Of a DNA stretch of 64,000 nucleotides, positions 23,231 to 31,784 are shown piece after piece. The position numbers were made by a program, and so were the translations under genes. The DNA is from Ectocarpus siliculosus (taxonomy: Eukaryota; Sar; Phaeophyceae; Ectocarpales; Ectocarpaceae). Positions within the stretch are counted from its first letter, which is position 1; each line of letters opens with the position of its first letter. The stretch spans positions 156,114 through 220,113 of the forward strand of contig FN648619.1 of NCBI GenBank assembly GCA_000310025.1, in the 5' to 3' direction. Below the pieces are notes generated by a model. That model was not told the origin of the DNA and ran no database searches. It saw only the letters and a list, made by a program, of their open reading frames with translations.

Positions 23231-25543
23231 GGACACGGGCTCTGTCATGCGACAGGGCCAACCTCGACGAGCGACCCGCGCGCGCCTTCCGCCGAGGGTG
23301 CTGTGATGGAGCCGACGAGGACGGCGCCGAGGAGACAGCAAGGTGGGATTGAGAGCCTTGATGAATGCGCCGTGGCATTACAGCAGTTAGCACAGGCCAC
23401 CGACTCTCAATCCATCCGAAGATCATTAGGCACTTTAGCAGATTTGAATTTGGAATGGCTTGACAGGAATGATGGGCATTTCGAATGCATGCTTGAAACA
23501 TTGCGTACACTGCCTTGCCCGCGAGTTGAAGCCGCACAAGTTCGGCGGTGGTTCGGTACCGTGAAGGAATTTCCAAATATCGATCTGTTGATTCAAATTG
23601 TCAGCGAGGGAGCCCCTGTAGCGGTCACCGGACAAGGAGAAATGCGGGCTGCCATAGAGTACGGAAACCACAGTTCGACTAGTAGATTCTCGGTGGAGAT
23701 CAGGAAAAAAATTGTGGAGGACGTTCTGGCCGGTCGAGCGTTTGTATTTCCGCGGGAGGCGGCTAGTCGCATTCCGGGCATTCGCGTGTCACCGATAACA
23801 GTTGCTGCGTCGGCGTCGAAGGTCAGAATATGTCACGATTTGACCAACGCTGTCGCCGGGCGAGGCGTCAACGACGACACCGACACGTCAGCAATTCCGG
23901 AATGTAAGACCGGACATGTCCTTCGGGAGGTCATCTGGCGCATTTTATATCTGCATAAGCTGGGCGTGCGTGATGTTGCGGTTCCTCCCCGCATACTGCT
24001 AGCAAAGATGGATACTAAGAGTGCATACCGTCAGGTGCCGGTGGAGGTGAAAAAGTCACCGGTTTTCAGTTATATGTTCGAGGACTCTGTAATAATAGAT
24101 CGATGCCTGCAATTTGGGTGGACTAGTTCGCCATCGTTGTGGGGTGTATGTGCAGCAGCTGTGGAACACGCACACAACAACACGTCTTTTTCGAGTGCTG
24201 AAATCACGCGTGAGGGACGCGAAGCCACAAGTCATGTACATGTAGTGCCGGCAAGAGAACACGAGGTCCGTGCCAAGTTGCCTCCCGAGTGCGTTTTTCC
24301 CCCGGGTTCCGGAGGGAGGCTCCGGGACAAGTTTTGGGTGAGGACATATGTCGATGACGCGTTATTTGTCGAGTTGGAGAGTTTCCTAGGTGGAAGGCGA
24401 TGCATTCGAGCGTCCCAATCGTTCGCATCTAACAGCTTTCGTTTGTTCGGTAACCGTGACTCCGGAGAGCCCCCGCTGTTTGCTCAGGAGAAAACCACCC
24501 CATGGGATACGCGCGTGGAGATGTTGGGCTGGATGATAGACACAGTGGCCATGACTATTTCGGTTCCACTAGCGAAAATAGCACAGCTGCGAGAGCTTCT
24601 GGCAGAGTGGCCAACAGACCGACAGTCGGCGTCAGTCAAGGATGTACGATCTTTGCTAGGCAAGCTGTTACACTTGTGTGAGGTAATCCGGCCTGGCAAG
24701 TTTTTCGTGTGCAGAATTCTGAACCAGCTGAAGCTAGCGCCACTCACGGCGAAAGACACAACCACGTCAGGGGTTGTTGACCGTCACACGAAACGGTATG
24801 GGCGCGTGGAGTTGGGTCCGGAGTCCCACGATGATTTAGGTTTTTGGCGACTCGTCGTAGAGATGGCCACGGGAGCCGATGGTGTCACTAGATTGGGAGC
24901 TCCCCTGTTCTCTTGTTTTATGCAGCCGCCTTCCCTGACTCTAGTAAGTGATGCGAGCGGGGATGGCATGGGAGGATATTGCTTGGAGACGGGCCAATGG
25001 TGGCGGGTAGATTACGAAGAAGACGTTCGAGTTCGCCTTCGCACCCGCGTGGAATCTAGGGACGATTTGTCGGTGAACGTGTTCGAGCTGCTAGGCATGG
25101 TGCTGACGGCGTGGGCGTTGACTGTTCACGCCGGGACGCGGCCAGAGTACCCGGGGCAGAGTATCTTGATGAGGGGAGATAACATGAGTGCTGTACACTG
25201 GGTCAACAAATGCAGGGGGGCGCAAGAGCCTAGATCGGGAGCACTTATGCGTATGCTAGGGTGCTTAGAGGTGCGCAGCGGTTGGCGGTTTCGGGCCAAG
25301 CATATCCGAGGCGTGCATAATACTTTGGCTGACGGTATTTCGAGATGGACGCGTGATGAAATCGCTGTTAACTTGCACGCCTACCGGCCCGATATTCGCT
25401 GGCAGGAACAACTCTTGGGCCAAGAAGCCACGGACATTACTTCCGCGGTCTTGGCCTCAAGCTCATCGGACGATCAGTTGCGAATTCGTCTCAACGCAAT
25501 TACGCGTCAGGTTTCCGGTCTTGGTGTGTCTTTCGCAGGATGA
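23231..25543 (+). CDS. Reverse transcriptase-RNase H of the retrotransposon
   Basis: The frame from the first ATG at 23306 gives 745 residues, in the same frame as Gag and open back to the Gag stop. RT motifs appear in order: RICHDLTNA, LLAKMDTKSAYRQVPV (motif A Asp), LQFGWTSSPSLWG (motif B), YVDDALF (motif C catalytic Asp pair) and MLGWMIDT. RNase H follows, with VSDASGDGMGGY, NVFELLGM, RGDNMSAVHWVN and HNTLADGISRW supplying the acidic residues. Together they copy the element RNA to DNA. There is no methyltransferase domain after RNase H, which separates it from true DIRS1 elements. The stop TGA overlaps the recombinase start (ATGA, 25540-25543). Initiation may be internal at 23306 or by readthrough. 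Confidence 0.95.
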   Translation, partial: GHGLCHATGPTSTSDPRAPSAEGAVMEPTRTAPRRQQGGIESLDECAVALQQLAQATDSQSIRRSLGTLADLNLEWLDRNDGHFECMLETLRTLPCPRVEAAQVRRWFGTVKEFPNIDLLIQIVSEGAPVAVTGQGEMRAAIEYGNHSSTSRFSVEIRKKIVEDVLAGRAFVFPREAASRIPGIRVSPITVAASASKVRICHDLTNAVAGRGVNDDTDTSAIPECKTGHVLREVIWRILYLHKLGVRDVAVPPRILLAKMDTKSAYRQVPVEVKKSPVFSYMFEDSVIIDRCLQFGWTSSPSLWGVCAAAVEHAHNNTSFSSAEITREGREATSHVHVVPAREHEVRAKLPPECVFPPGSGGRLRDKFWVRTYVDDALFVELESFLGGRRCIRASQSFASNSFRLFGNRDSGEPPLFAQEKTTPWDTRVEMLGWMIDTVAMTISVPLAKIAQLRELLAEWPTDRQSASVKDVRSLLGKLLHLCEVIRPGKFFVCRILNQLKLAPLTAKDTTTSGVVDRHTKRYGRVELGPESHDDLGFWRLVVEMATGADGVTRLGAPLFSCFMQPPSLTLVSDASGDGMGGYCLETGQWWRVDYEEDVRVRLRTRVESRDDLSVNVFELLGMVLTAWALTVHAGTRPEYPGQSILMRGDNMSAVHWVNKCRGAQEPRSGALMRMLGCLEVRSGWRFRAKHIRGVHNTLADGISRWTRDEIAVNLHAYRPDIRWQEQLLGQEATDITSAVLASSSSDDQLRIRLNAITRQVSGLGVSFAG

Positions 25544-26568
25544 TGGGTTACGAAAAGTTCTTGAGCGCAGAGTCACCGCACACAGAGATGGTGTGGGCCT
25601 TGATTGACTTTGCGGCGTGGTGTTTCGAGTCGGAAGGAAACCAGGCCGGGACTATATCGGGGAAGTTGGCAGCGGTGCAGTACCACCACAGGGTGGAAGC
25701 ACATGTAGAGATAGTCACGTCGTCGCCGTTGCTGAAGTGTGCACTTCGGGGCATTTCTAGGTCCCACGCGGTCGCCGGGGTACGTCAACGAGTTCGATTG
25801 CCGATCACTTGGAGGATGTTGCGAGGGGGTGAGAGCATGATTCCCACTTGGGGAATAGGAGGACGCGTGATGTGGTTATGTTTGAGCTTAAGCTATTTCT
25901 TGACCACTCGGTCGGACGAAATGTTTGCTGACAGTTCCGGGGTCGGGCATCCAGTACATTGTCTCACGAGACGGGATGTTGCGTTTTTCTCTGGGGAGGA
26001 ACAGTTGGAGTATGTCCGATGGCGAGAGGCGGATAAGATAGAGGTGCACTTTAGAGGACACAAGGGTGACCAGGACCAGACGGGGTCGGTCAGGGCTCGT
26101 ACACGGGATGAGATTAACGGCCCACAATCGGGGTACAGAGCAGACGGCGGAGCAGTTGCGCTGATGTTGGGGCTGTTGTCATGTCATGCAACGTTACCCG
26201 ATGATGCGCCGCTATCATCATACCGTAGCGGCCGTGCAGTGAAGGTTCTGAAGTATGACCAAGCCCTTCGGGCGTTGAGAGAGATTGTCGAGAAGTCAGG
26301 GCGAAATCCAAAGGATTTTGCGTTACATTCGCTCCGAATTGGAGGGGCTTCCACCTTGGCGGCTGGAGGCAATGTTTCGGAAAGAGTAATCCAGAGAGCA
26401 GGAAGGTGGAAGTCTGATGCGTACAAACCGTATACAGTAGACAACACGGAAGACTCGCGAATGGTGTCACGTATACTTGGGGACAAGGATAAGGGAGTCG
26501 AGCGGCAGCCAGGAGAAGGCACGGTGTGGGGTAGGCATAAGAGGAGGCTAATATCACCGAACGAGTAG
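25540..26568 (+). CDS. Tyrosine recombinase of the retrotransposon
   Basis: A 342-residue protein starting at ATG 25540, or at the in-frame ATG directly after it. The phage-integrase-type catalytic residues are visible. The first Arg is in FLTTRSDEMF, the HxxR pair in ALHSLRIGGAS, and the final box reads RAGRWKSDAYKPYT with Trp in the second-His position and the nucleophilic Tyr. The recombinase inserts the circular DNA copy, replacing the integrase of LTR elements. It overlaps the RT stop by four bases, which suggests termination-reinitiation. The frame is intact, so the protein should be active. Length and motif spacing are ordinary for the family. Confidence 0.94.
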   Translation: MMGYEKFLSAESPHTEMVWALIDFAAWCFESEGNQAGTISGKLAAVQYHHRVEAHVEIVTSSPLLKCALRGISRSHAVAGVRQRVRLPITWRMLRGGESMIPTWGIGGRVMWLCLSLSYFLTTRSDEMFADSSGVGHPVHCLTRRDVAFFSGEEQLEYVRWREADKIEVHFRGHKGDQDQTGSVRARTRDEINGPQSGYRADGGAVALMLGLLSCHATLPDDAPLSSYRSGRAVKVLKYDQALRALREIVEKSGRNPKDFALHSLRIGGASTLAAGGNVSERVIQRAGRWKSDAYKPYTVDNTEDSRMVSRILGDKDKGVERQPGEGTVWGRHKRRLISPNE

Positions 26569-26587
26569 TAGCAGGATGACCTCGAGG

Positions 26588-26789
26588 TTGGCGAAGAAAA
26601 TGGTAGGGTACCATTTTGGGGACTTGGTCATCTGAGACTACTGCGGGCAGTAAGATTAGCCCCTGCGCCGAGAAAAAGAGAATTTGTGGTTGCCGCTCGG
26701 AGGAAAGAGAGAGAAGCAGTTGGCACCTCTCTCTTTCCTTCGGCCGTGGAAAAATAATGATGAAGGCAATTCGAAAGGAAAACAATAAA
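26588..26789 (+). repeat. Split direct repeat B1
   Basis: This 202-bp unit begins TTGGCGAAGAAAATGG and ends AACAATAAA. It matches B2 at 27145-27346 except for about one base. It starts 19 bp after the recombinase stop and abuts A2 directly. Confidence 0.93.
26784..26789 (+). terminator. AATAAA polyadenylation signal at the end of B1
   Basis: AATAAA forms the last six bases of B1, right before A2, and the same signal ends B2 (27341-27346). Either could set the 3' end of the element transcript. Assigned from the consensus only. Confidence 0.45.
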
Positions 26790-27082
26790 GGGGAGATTTG
26801 TTGTAGGAGCAGACGGAAACAAATCAAGGTTTATTGAAAGTAGTCGAATTTGTAACGTCGTTGTTAGGGTATGCATAAATTGCTACGGAAATACGGGGTC
26901 CCCTCCCAAGCGGGAGCAGGGGAGTAGCCACCACCTCGGCAATCTATCGAAGCTAGGTGTTCACACAAAGTCTTACGAGGACTAGTCTAGAGAGAGCAAC
27001 GCAGAGACAAGGAGCGAGGTGGACACTGTGAGGGCTTCGAGTGGTTTGCCAGCTGGAGGAGCGGCAAACAAGTTTGGTCTTT
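26790..27082 (+). repeat. Split direct repeat A2
   Basis: Near-identical copy of A1, joined directly to B1. It contains a short GC-rich inverted repeat, CTCCC-AAGC-GGGAG, inside a C-tract/G-tract pair near 26899-26921. In this element class the A2 and B2 units guide second-strand synthesis and circularisation. Confidence 0.93.
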
Positions 27083-27144
27083 CCCGCCCACCCACCCTTT
27101 TCCTTTCGAAGGTGGGGGGAGGCAAGGACCGTTGCAGTTGCTAA

Positions 27145-27346
27145 TTGGCGAAGAAAATGGTAGGGTACCATTTTGGGGACTTGGTCATCTGAGACTACTG
27201 CGGGCAGTAAGATTAGCCCCTGCACCGAGAAAAAGAGAATTTGTGGTTGCCGCTCGGAGGAAAGAGAGAGAAGCAGTTGGCACCTCTCTCTTTCCTTCGG
27301 CCGTGGAAAAATAATGATGAAGGCAATTCGAAAGGAAAACAATAAA
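27145..27346 (+). repeat. Split direct repeat B2 (right end of element)
   Basis: Near-identical copy of B1 and the right terminus of the element. Unlike the textbook layout it is not joined to A2; a 62-bp stretch (27083-27144) with no match in A1 or B1 lies between them. Confidence 0.92.
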
Positions 27347-30334
27347 TAATATTTGAACACAAAATCTCCCTCAAGTTCCGTGCCTCACCTATAGTCTAAT
27401 ACATGTGTGCGTTGGCGGTGGCCAGTGTTGAGAACGTGCGACGATCATGCTGTATCAGCACGTTCCAGCACATTCTCCCCTCAGCCTCGTATTCAGACAA
27501 ACGTTCTTCCAATTTCTACCAGGCGCGCCGCCTAGATACCAGCGCCTCAACCAAACGTCTCACCATACAACCTGCCTCGCTACCGTGTACTGCGATTCAC
27601 CCCGAAGATGACGACATGAACAACAGTTTTCGAGATCTCTACAAGTGCTCACTTTCCCCATTCTAGCTGAACATAGTCCGTCCTGGGTATCGAACCATGA
27701 ATGAACCGTAGCAATCACACCCGATATTGGCGCGAAAAGGTGACTTCCGGCAACGCATCCACACCATCGAAGTTGATACCGCTTAATGTCAATAATATAC
27801 AAAGGCAATCCACCCAACGGCTCCATCGCGCGTAAGACCGGCTCAAAAAGGGTGCACGCAGTAGACTACTGTATCGAGGGACACCAAAATGCTGGTACTC
27901 GTGAACGCAACAGAAAAATCCGGAGGCTCGTTGCCATAATTCGCCGAATAGACTTGTATGCAGCGTTCCTAAAACCCGTCCAACCCAAGCACGTGCTGCG
28001 TCCATCGCTGAGGTATATTCTGCGCAGCACCCTTGCGGAAATATGTGGTTTACACCGCTAGCATAGACAAATTGATTTTCAAGACTGCCTGCCAGTTCTG
28101 AAGCTATTGGATGCGCCACAGGCGGCAAAACTTTGGTCGAAAGCACGCATCACGGCATGTATTCACTTTACGCTGTACCCACCCGAAGTACTTTCCCAGG
28201 CCCCACCACGACACTACCTTCGGGTGATCCGAGATGCAATCCCCATGAAATCGACCAGCAGTTCCGCAAAAGCGCACAGGCTATACCTACAGATACGATA
28301 CACCATGCGGCGACTGATGCACAACTATTTTCTACCGCGAACGAAACCCAGCTGGAGTTTTGCAAATTCTACAGTGTAGCAATGGAGAACACCTGCCGGT
28401 GCTTGTCCTGTTCGAAATCTCTCCACCCAATCCACTTGGACGGAGTCAAATTCTTCAGAGAGAATAGCAATGCGTATAGCAGATGGTACTACTCACTCGT
28501 AGTGCCTGTGGATTCTGATGTTTTCACCTGCGGCAAAACCCTCTCGCTCTTCCTACATTGTAAGCTCACTGCAAACATTCTTGCTGGTGCCCCGACCGAT
28601 GCAGCCGCCTCCAGGTGTCCGGCCGGTCGAAAAATACGAAAACCAATACGCAAATCATGACCGACTACCGTTGGAGTCTTATTCAGCCTTCCAAATTTAC
28701 TAGAAACCAAGCTGCTGAAATATATTCTGGTAACAGACTATTCATCGCAAGCCCTGCAGCGCAAACCCATGGAACAACAGCCGAACGCTCTACACTCCAA
28801 TCGTACAACACTCTTTCTTTATACACCGAGAGTCCAGCAACACTCCCGGAATAAAGTTAGAGCAGTGCTGCGACTGCCCTTTTTACTTGTCCGCCTTTGA
28901 GGTTGATACTCATCCACGGGGTAAAGGGTCGGCGTACCGGGAACTTGAGGCATTCGTGAGAGAAGGATAGCGGGTTCTGATAATCACCTGCACGCCTTCG
29001 AGGCAAGCCGGGAAGCAAAAGTTCAGAGCCGTTAGTTACGGCTCACAAGGCGGCCATTCCCACCACCGCCACCACTAACATAAAGAGGACGATAGCAATG
29101 CTTACATCGTACGAATGCGAGCCTTTTCCGGAACTGTTGTCGCGGATTTCTGAGCCAAGGGAGTATTCGTGCCGCCAGCACTCGTCGCTGGGGAACCCCG
29201 CTCATCATCAGCTTCGTAATTCGCCAACAATCAAAAAGAACACGATTTGTCGCGTTCCTGTACCAAAATTCTCAAGGTTGAACATGCAATAGTACGACAA
29301 GCTACATACCCCAGGCGCAGAGAATCTCGTCTTTCGAGAAAAATGCGCCGTGTAAGGCGACATTGCCGGCCGCCAAGTCTAAGCATGGCTCTACAAGGCA
29401 TCGACAGTTTGCCATGGACGGCCAGGCAAATAGAACAGAACCCAACCTAATACAACGCCCTACCAGGAGGAGGGCGGGAACCCGCCTGTCGGGTACTTCA
29501 GGACGTTGTTTGACACCGGGGTAAAGGAAGAGGACTCCAACCCCCAGTCGAAGGGCGACGGAGAAGGAGAAGGGTTGATCGCGGCGATAGAGCGAACCAC
29601 CTCGTTCTTCTATGTATTGTTAGTTTGGCGGGCGAAGTTTGTGGAAAACCAATCAGATCGGAGGTTAGCGCTGAGAGGTGGCAGAGGACGAATTGATTTT
29701 TGCAAGAATTTACAGGCACCCAAACAATAGCACAGTCAAGGCCTACAGACAGTTCGATCGATGGTCGGGTTTGCGCACATTCTCCTGAAGAAGACGCAAG
29801 AAAAACAGGACTGTTGATCCAAATACTGTATTATCGCCTTTCCAAAGTCCTTTGGTCTATCGATTTACACCGCTGCACCCTTAACTCACGGACCCTGGGC
29901 TGTACGTCCAACAGCTGTCCGCGGGCTGAGGTTTGCCCTACACTTATGTGATAAAGGGATGCACGCTAAAAACAACTATCCGTACCTTTGGAGACGCTGC
30001 AGTGCGAAAAGCAGGCTGCCACCCATCCTTTGGGAACGACACGACGCGTGATTCACGAAGGGTGTCTGTCAGGCGCGCAGTAGATGATCTCTTGCTGTCC
30101 ATGTCCGGCGAAGCCATAATGTTGGTGGAGCTGATGATACAAAGCACATTGACAAGAGAAACACGGCGGAGTACGGGGGATCGGCCGCCATGACAGCGAG
30201 GAAATCACCGGCAGTGCACTTGTCCCTAAGTACGACATCATCGAGAACAGGGCCTGTTCCTTGTTCATCGAGGTCAACGACAACAAGCCTCGCTATGGAT
30301 ACCTTCCGGAAAATGCTGTGCTTCAAACTGAACC

Positions 30335-30991
30335 TTACAAATGAGCAATCGCGATACTCGTGGGTTGACCTTTCCATACAATGCACAACGTACTCCCACA
30401 TAACCAATGAGGTTCATGTGCATCGACCCACATGTTGGTGCGGTATGAACGATGGAGGTTAGAAGAGTCTCCCGAACGACCTCCTAGCTGGTGTGCCGGC
30501 TTCAACGGCCTAGGTTCCTCAGTGCCCACCACAGACGGCAGAGAGAAGGGAGCCTCCCACGCGATCATCCTCGTCACAACGTCCAGGCCTCGAGCACCAT
30601 CACCGCCTGTATCACCGCTGGAGGGAGAAGAGACTCGACGCAAATCCGACATCATCCAATCAAGAGCGTCATCGATGTGACGTTGATCGCTCGGCGCCAC
30701 GGAAGGGCCAGACGTTTGGTGTCCCGCATTCCCAGGAAGTGGTTGGTGAGCAATCGAAGAAGACAACAGTCCAAGCTGGGAATTTTCGTAAGCGAGAGGG
30801 TTCCAGCAGTGGGATGTAGACAGTGAAGCGGGTATGCCTTGGCTCGACGGTGAGGATGCGAAGAAGGGGGGTCCAAGGTTGAGGGGGCTGCGTCCATTGG
30901 CGCCGAGGGAAAGGCCTATCAAATAGATGGATCGAGGTCGGACGGGGCGCGACTGCGGGTGAGAGGTTGGATATGGGGGAGAGGGAAGCAA
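30335..30991 (-). CDS. Hypothetical open frame, Ser/Pro/Gly-rich
   Basis: A 218-residue open frame on the minus strand, the longest between 27 and 36 kb. It is rich in Ser, Pro and Gly with a central segment reading IDDALDWMMSDLRRVSS. No domain is recognised and no partner exons were found. Overlapping frames on the plus strand are shorter. It may be one exon of a low-complexity nuclear protein or simply a chance frame. Confidence 0.2.
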   Translation of the reverse strand: MLPSPPYPTSHPQSRPVRPRSIYLIGLSLGANGRSPLNLGPPFFASSPSSQGIPASLSTSHCWNPLAYENSQLGLLSSSIAHQPLPGNAGHQTSGPSVAPSDQRHIDDALDWMMSDLRRVSSPSSGDTGGDGARGLDVVTRMIAWEAPFSLPSVVGTEEPRPLKPAHQLGGRSGDSSNLHRSYRTNMWVDAHEPHWLCGSTLCIVWKGQPTSIAIAHL

Positions 30992-31211
30992 GAATGACAG
31001 TGTGATTTTGTTCCTCCTAGTTTGACGTTTGAAGAGGAAATAATGCGGCCTTCATTCCAGACCTATTGCGAAATAGGTGAATTCCTGGTTGGTTCAATAA
31101 AGCTCCAATGCCGATCGATGTTGCATGCGCGTTTGTTGTTTCAAAACCTTAAGAAAAATCCTATCAAACAGGATCAGTGATCGAATAGGTCAATTTACGC
31201 CAACCATGCAT

Positions 31212-31784
31212 TCAACATACAACAACACGAACAACGCTCCTCAGAACTGAATGTTTTTCGTAGTCGTAATGCCTAAAGCCTTCGAGATACAAGTTCCCCG
31301 ACCTCTCACCAGCCGTTGTAGCCATTGGTCCGAGGTCGGTGGCAGTCACCGCGCTACCATTGCAAGACGAGTAGAAGCAGCGGCACCGCTGCTTGGAAGA
31401 GCACCCGGAAACCACGGCATCCGTCGCCTCGAACATCACACCCAGGCAGTGTTTGGTGCACTCCACCTCGGACGGATTCGAAGCCAAGCTGAAGGTCTGG
31501 GTGGAGACACCGTCGGTTCCCCCTCCGGCACGGCGAGATTTCGTTTGGGCGATCTTGGCCCATGTCGCGTCTTCGCGGAGCGTACCTCGGAAGCCGTGTT
31601 CTTCGATACTAGGGGAAACGATGATCTTGTCCTTGATGCTGCTGCTGCTGAGGTGGGCCGCGTTGGGGCCGGTCCAACCGATGGTAGCGTTCGGGCCCTG
31701 CAGGATGGCGTTGGGAGACTCCCAGAGGGAGAAGGTGCCCCTGGGTACGGGATTCATGCTGTCGACACGAACCGACAGCAGCAA
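31212..31784 (-). CDS. Hypothetical Cys-containing exon
   Basis: A 190-residue frame follows an acceptor-like CGTGTCGACAG near 31770. The amino-acid pattern looks coding: FSLWESPNAILQGPNATIGW, then a Cys-rich part reading VECTKHCLGVMFEATD and CSSKQRCRCFYS. The cysteine spacing resembles PAN/apple-like or small extracellular modules, but I would not assign one. A nearly as long frame exists on the opposite strand, so the call is uncertain. No other exons were placed. Confidence 0.3.
   Translation of the reverse strand: MLLSVRVDSMNPVPRGTFSLWESPNAILQGPNATIGWTGPNAAHLSSSSIKDKIIVSPSIEEHGFRGTLREDATWAKIAQTKSRRAGGGTDGVSTQTFSLASNPSEVECTKHCLGVMFEATDAVVSGCSSKQRCRCFYSSCNGSAVTATDLGPMATTAGERSGNLYLEGFRHYDYEKHSVLRSVVRVVVC

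Larger units (their letters stand above)
17254..27346 (+). mobile_element. PAT/Ngaro-type tyrosine-recombinase retrotransposon
   Basis: A 10.1-kb element with the A1-ORFs-B1-A2-B2 split direct repeat layout, which is diagnostic of Ngaro and PAT groups in the DIRS order. It encodes a Gag-like protein, an RT-RNase H and a tyrosine recombinase, all on the plus strand and all open. There are no LTRs, integrase, primer-binding site or methyltransferase domain. A1 and A2 differ at only a few positions and B1 and B2 at about one, so the copy is young. Flanks read AAAATAA on the left and TAATATTT on the right with no clear target-site duplication, as expected for recombinase-driven insertion of a circular intermediate. 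A long satellite array fills the leader. Whether it is mobile today is unknown, but nothing visible disables it. Confidence 0.93.

Noticed and set aside
17254-27346. LTR retrotransposon with LTRs at about 17.25 and 26.79 kb
   Set aside because: The A repeats alone look like LTRs, but the B1-A2-B2 pattern, lack of protease/integrase and PBS, and a tyrosine recombinase show a split-direct-repeat element.
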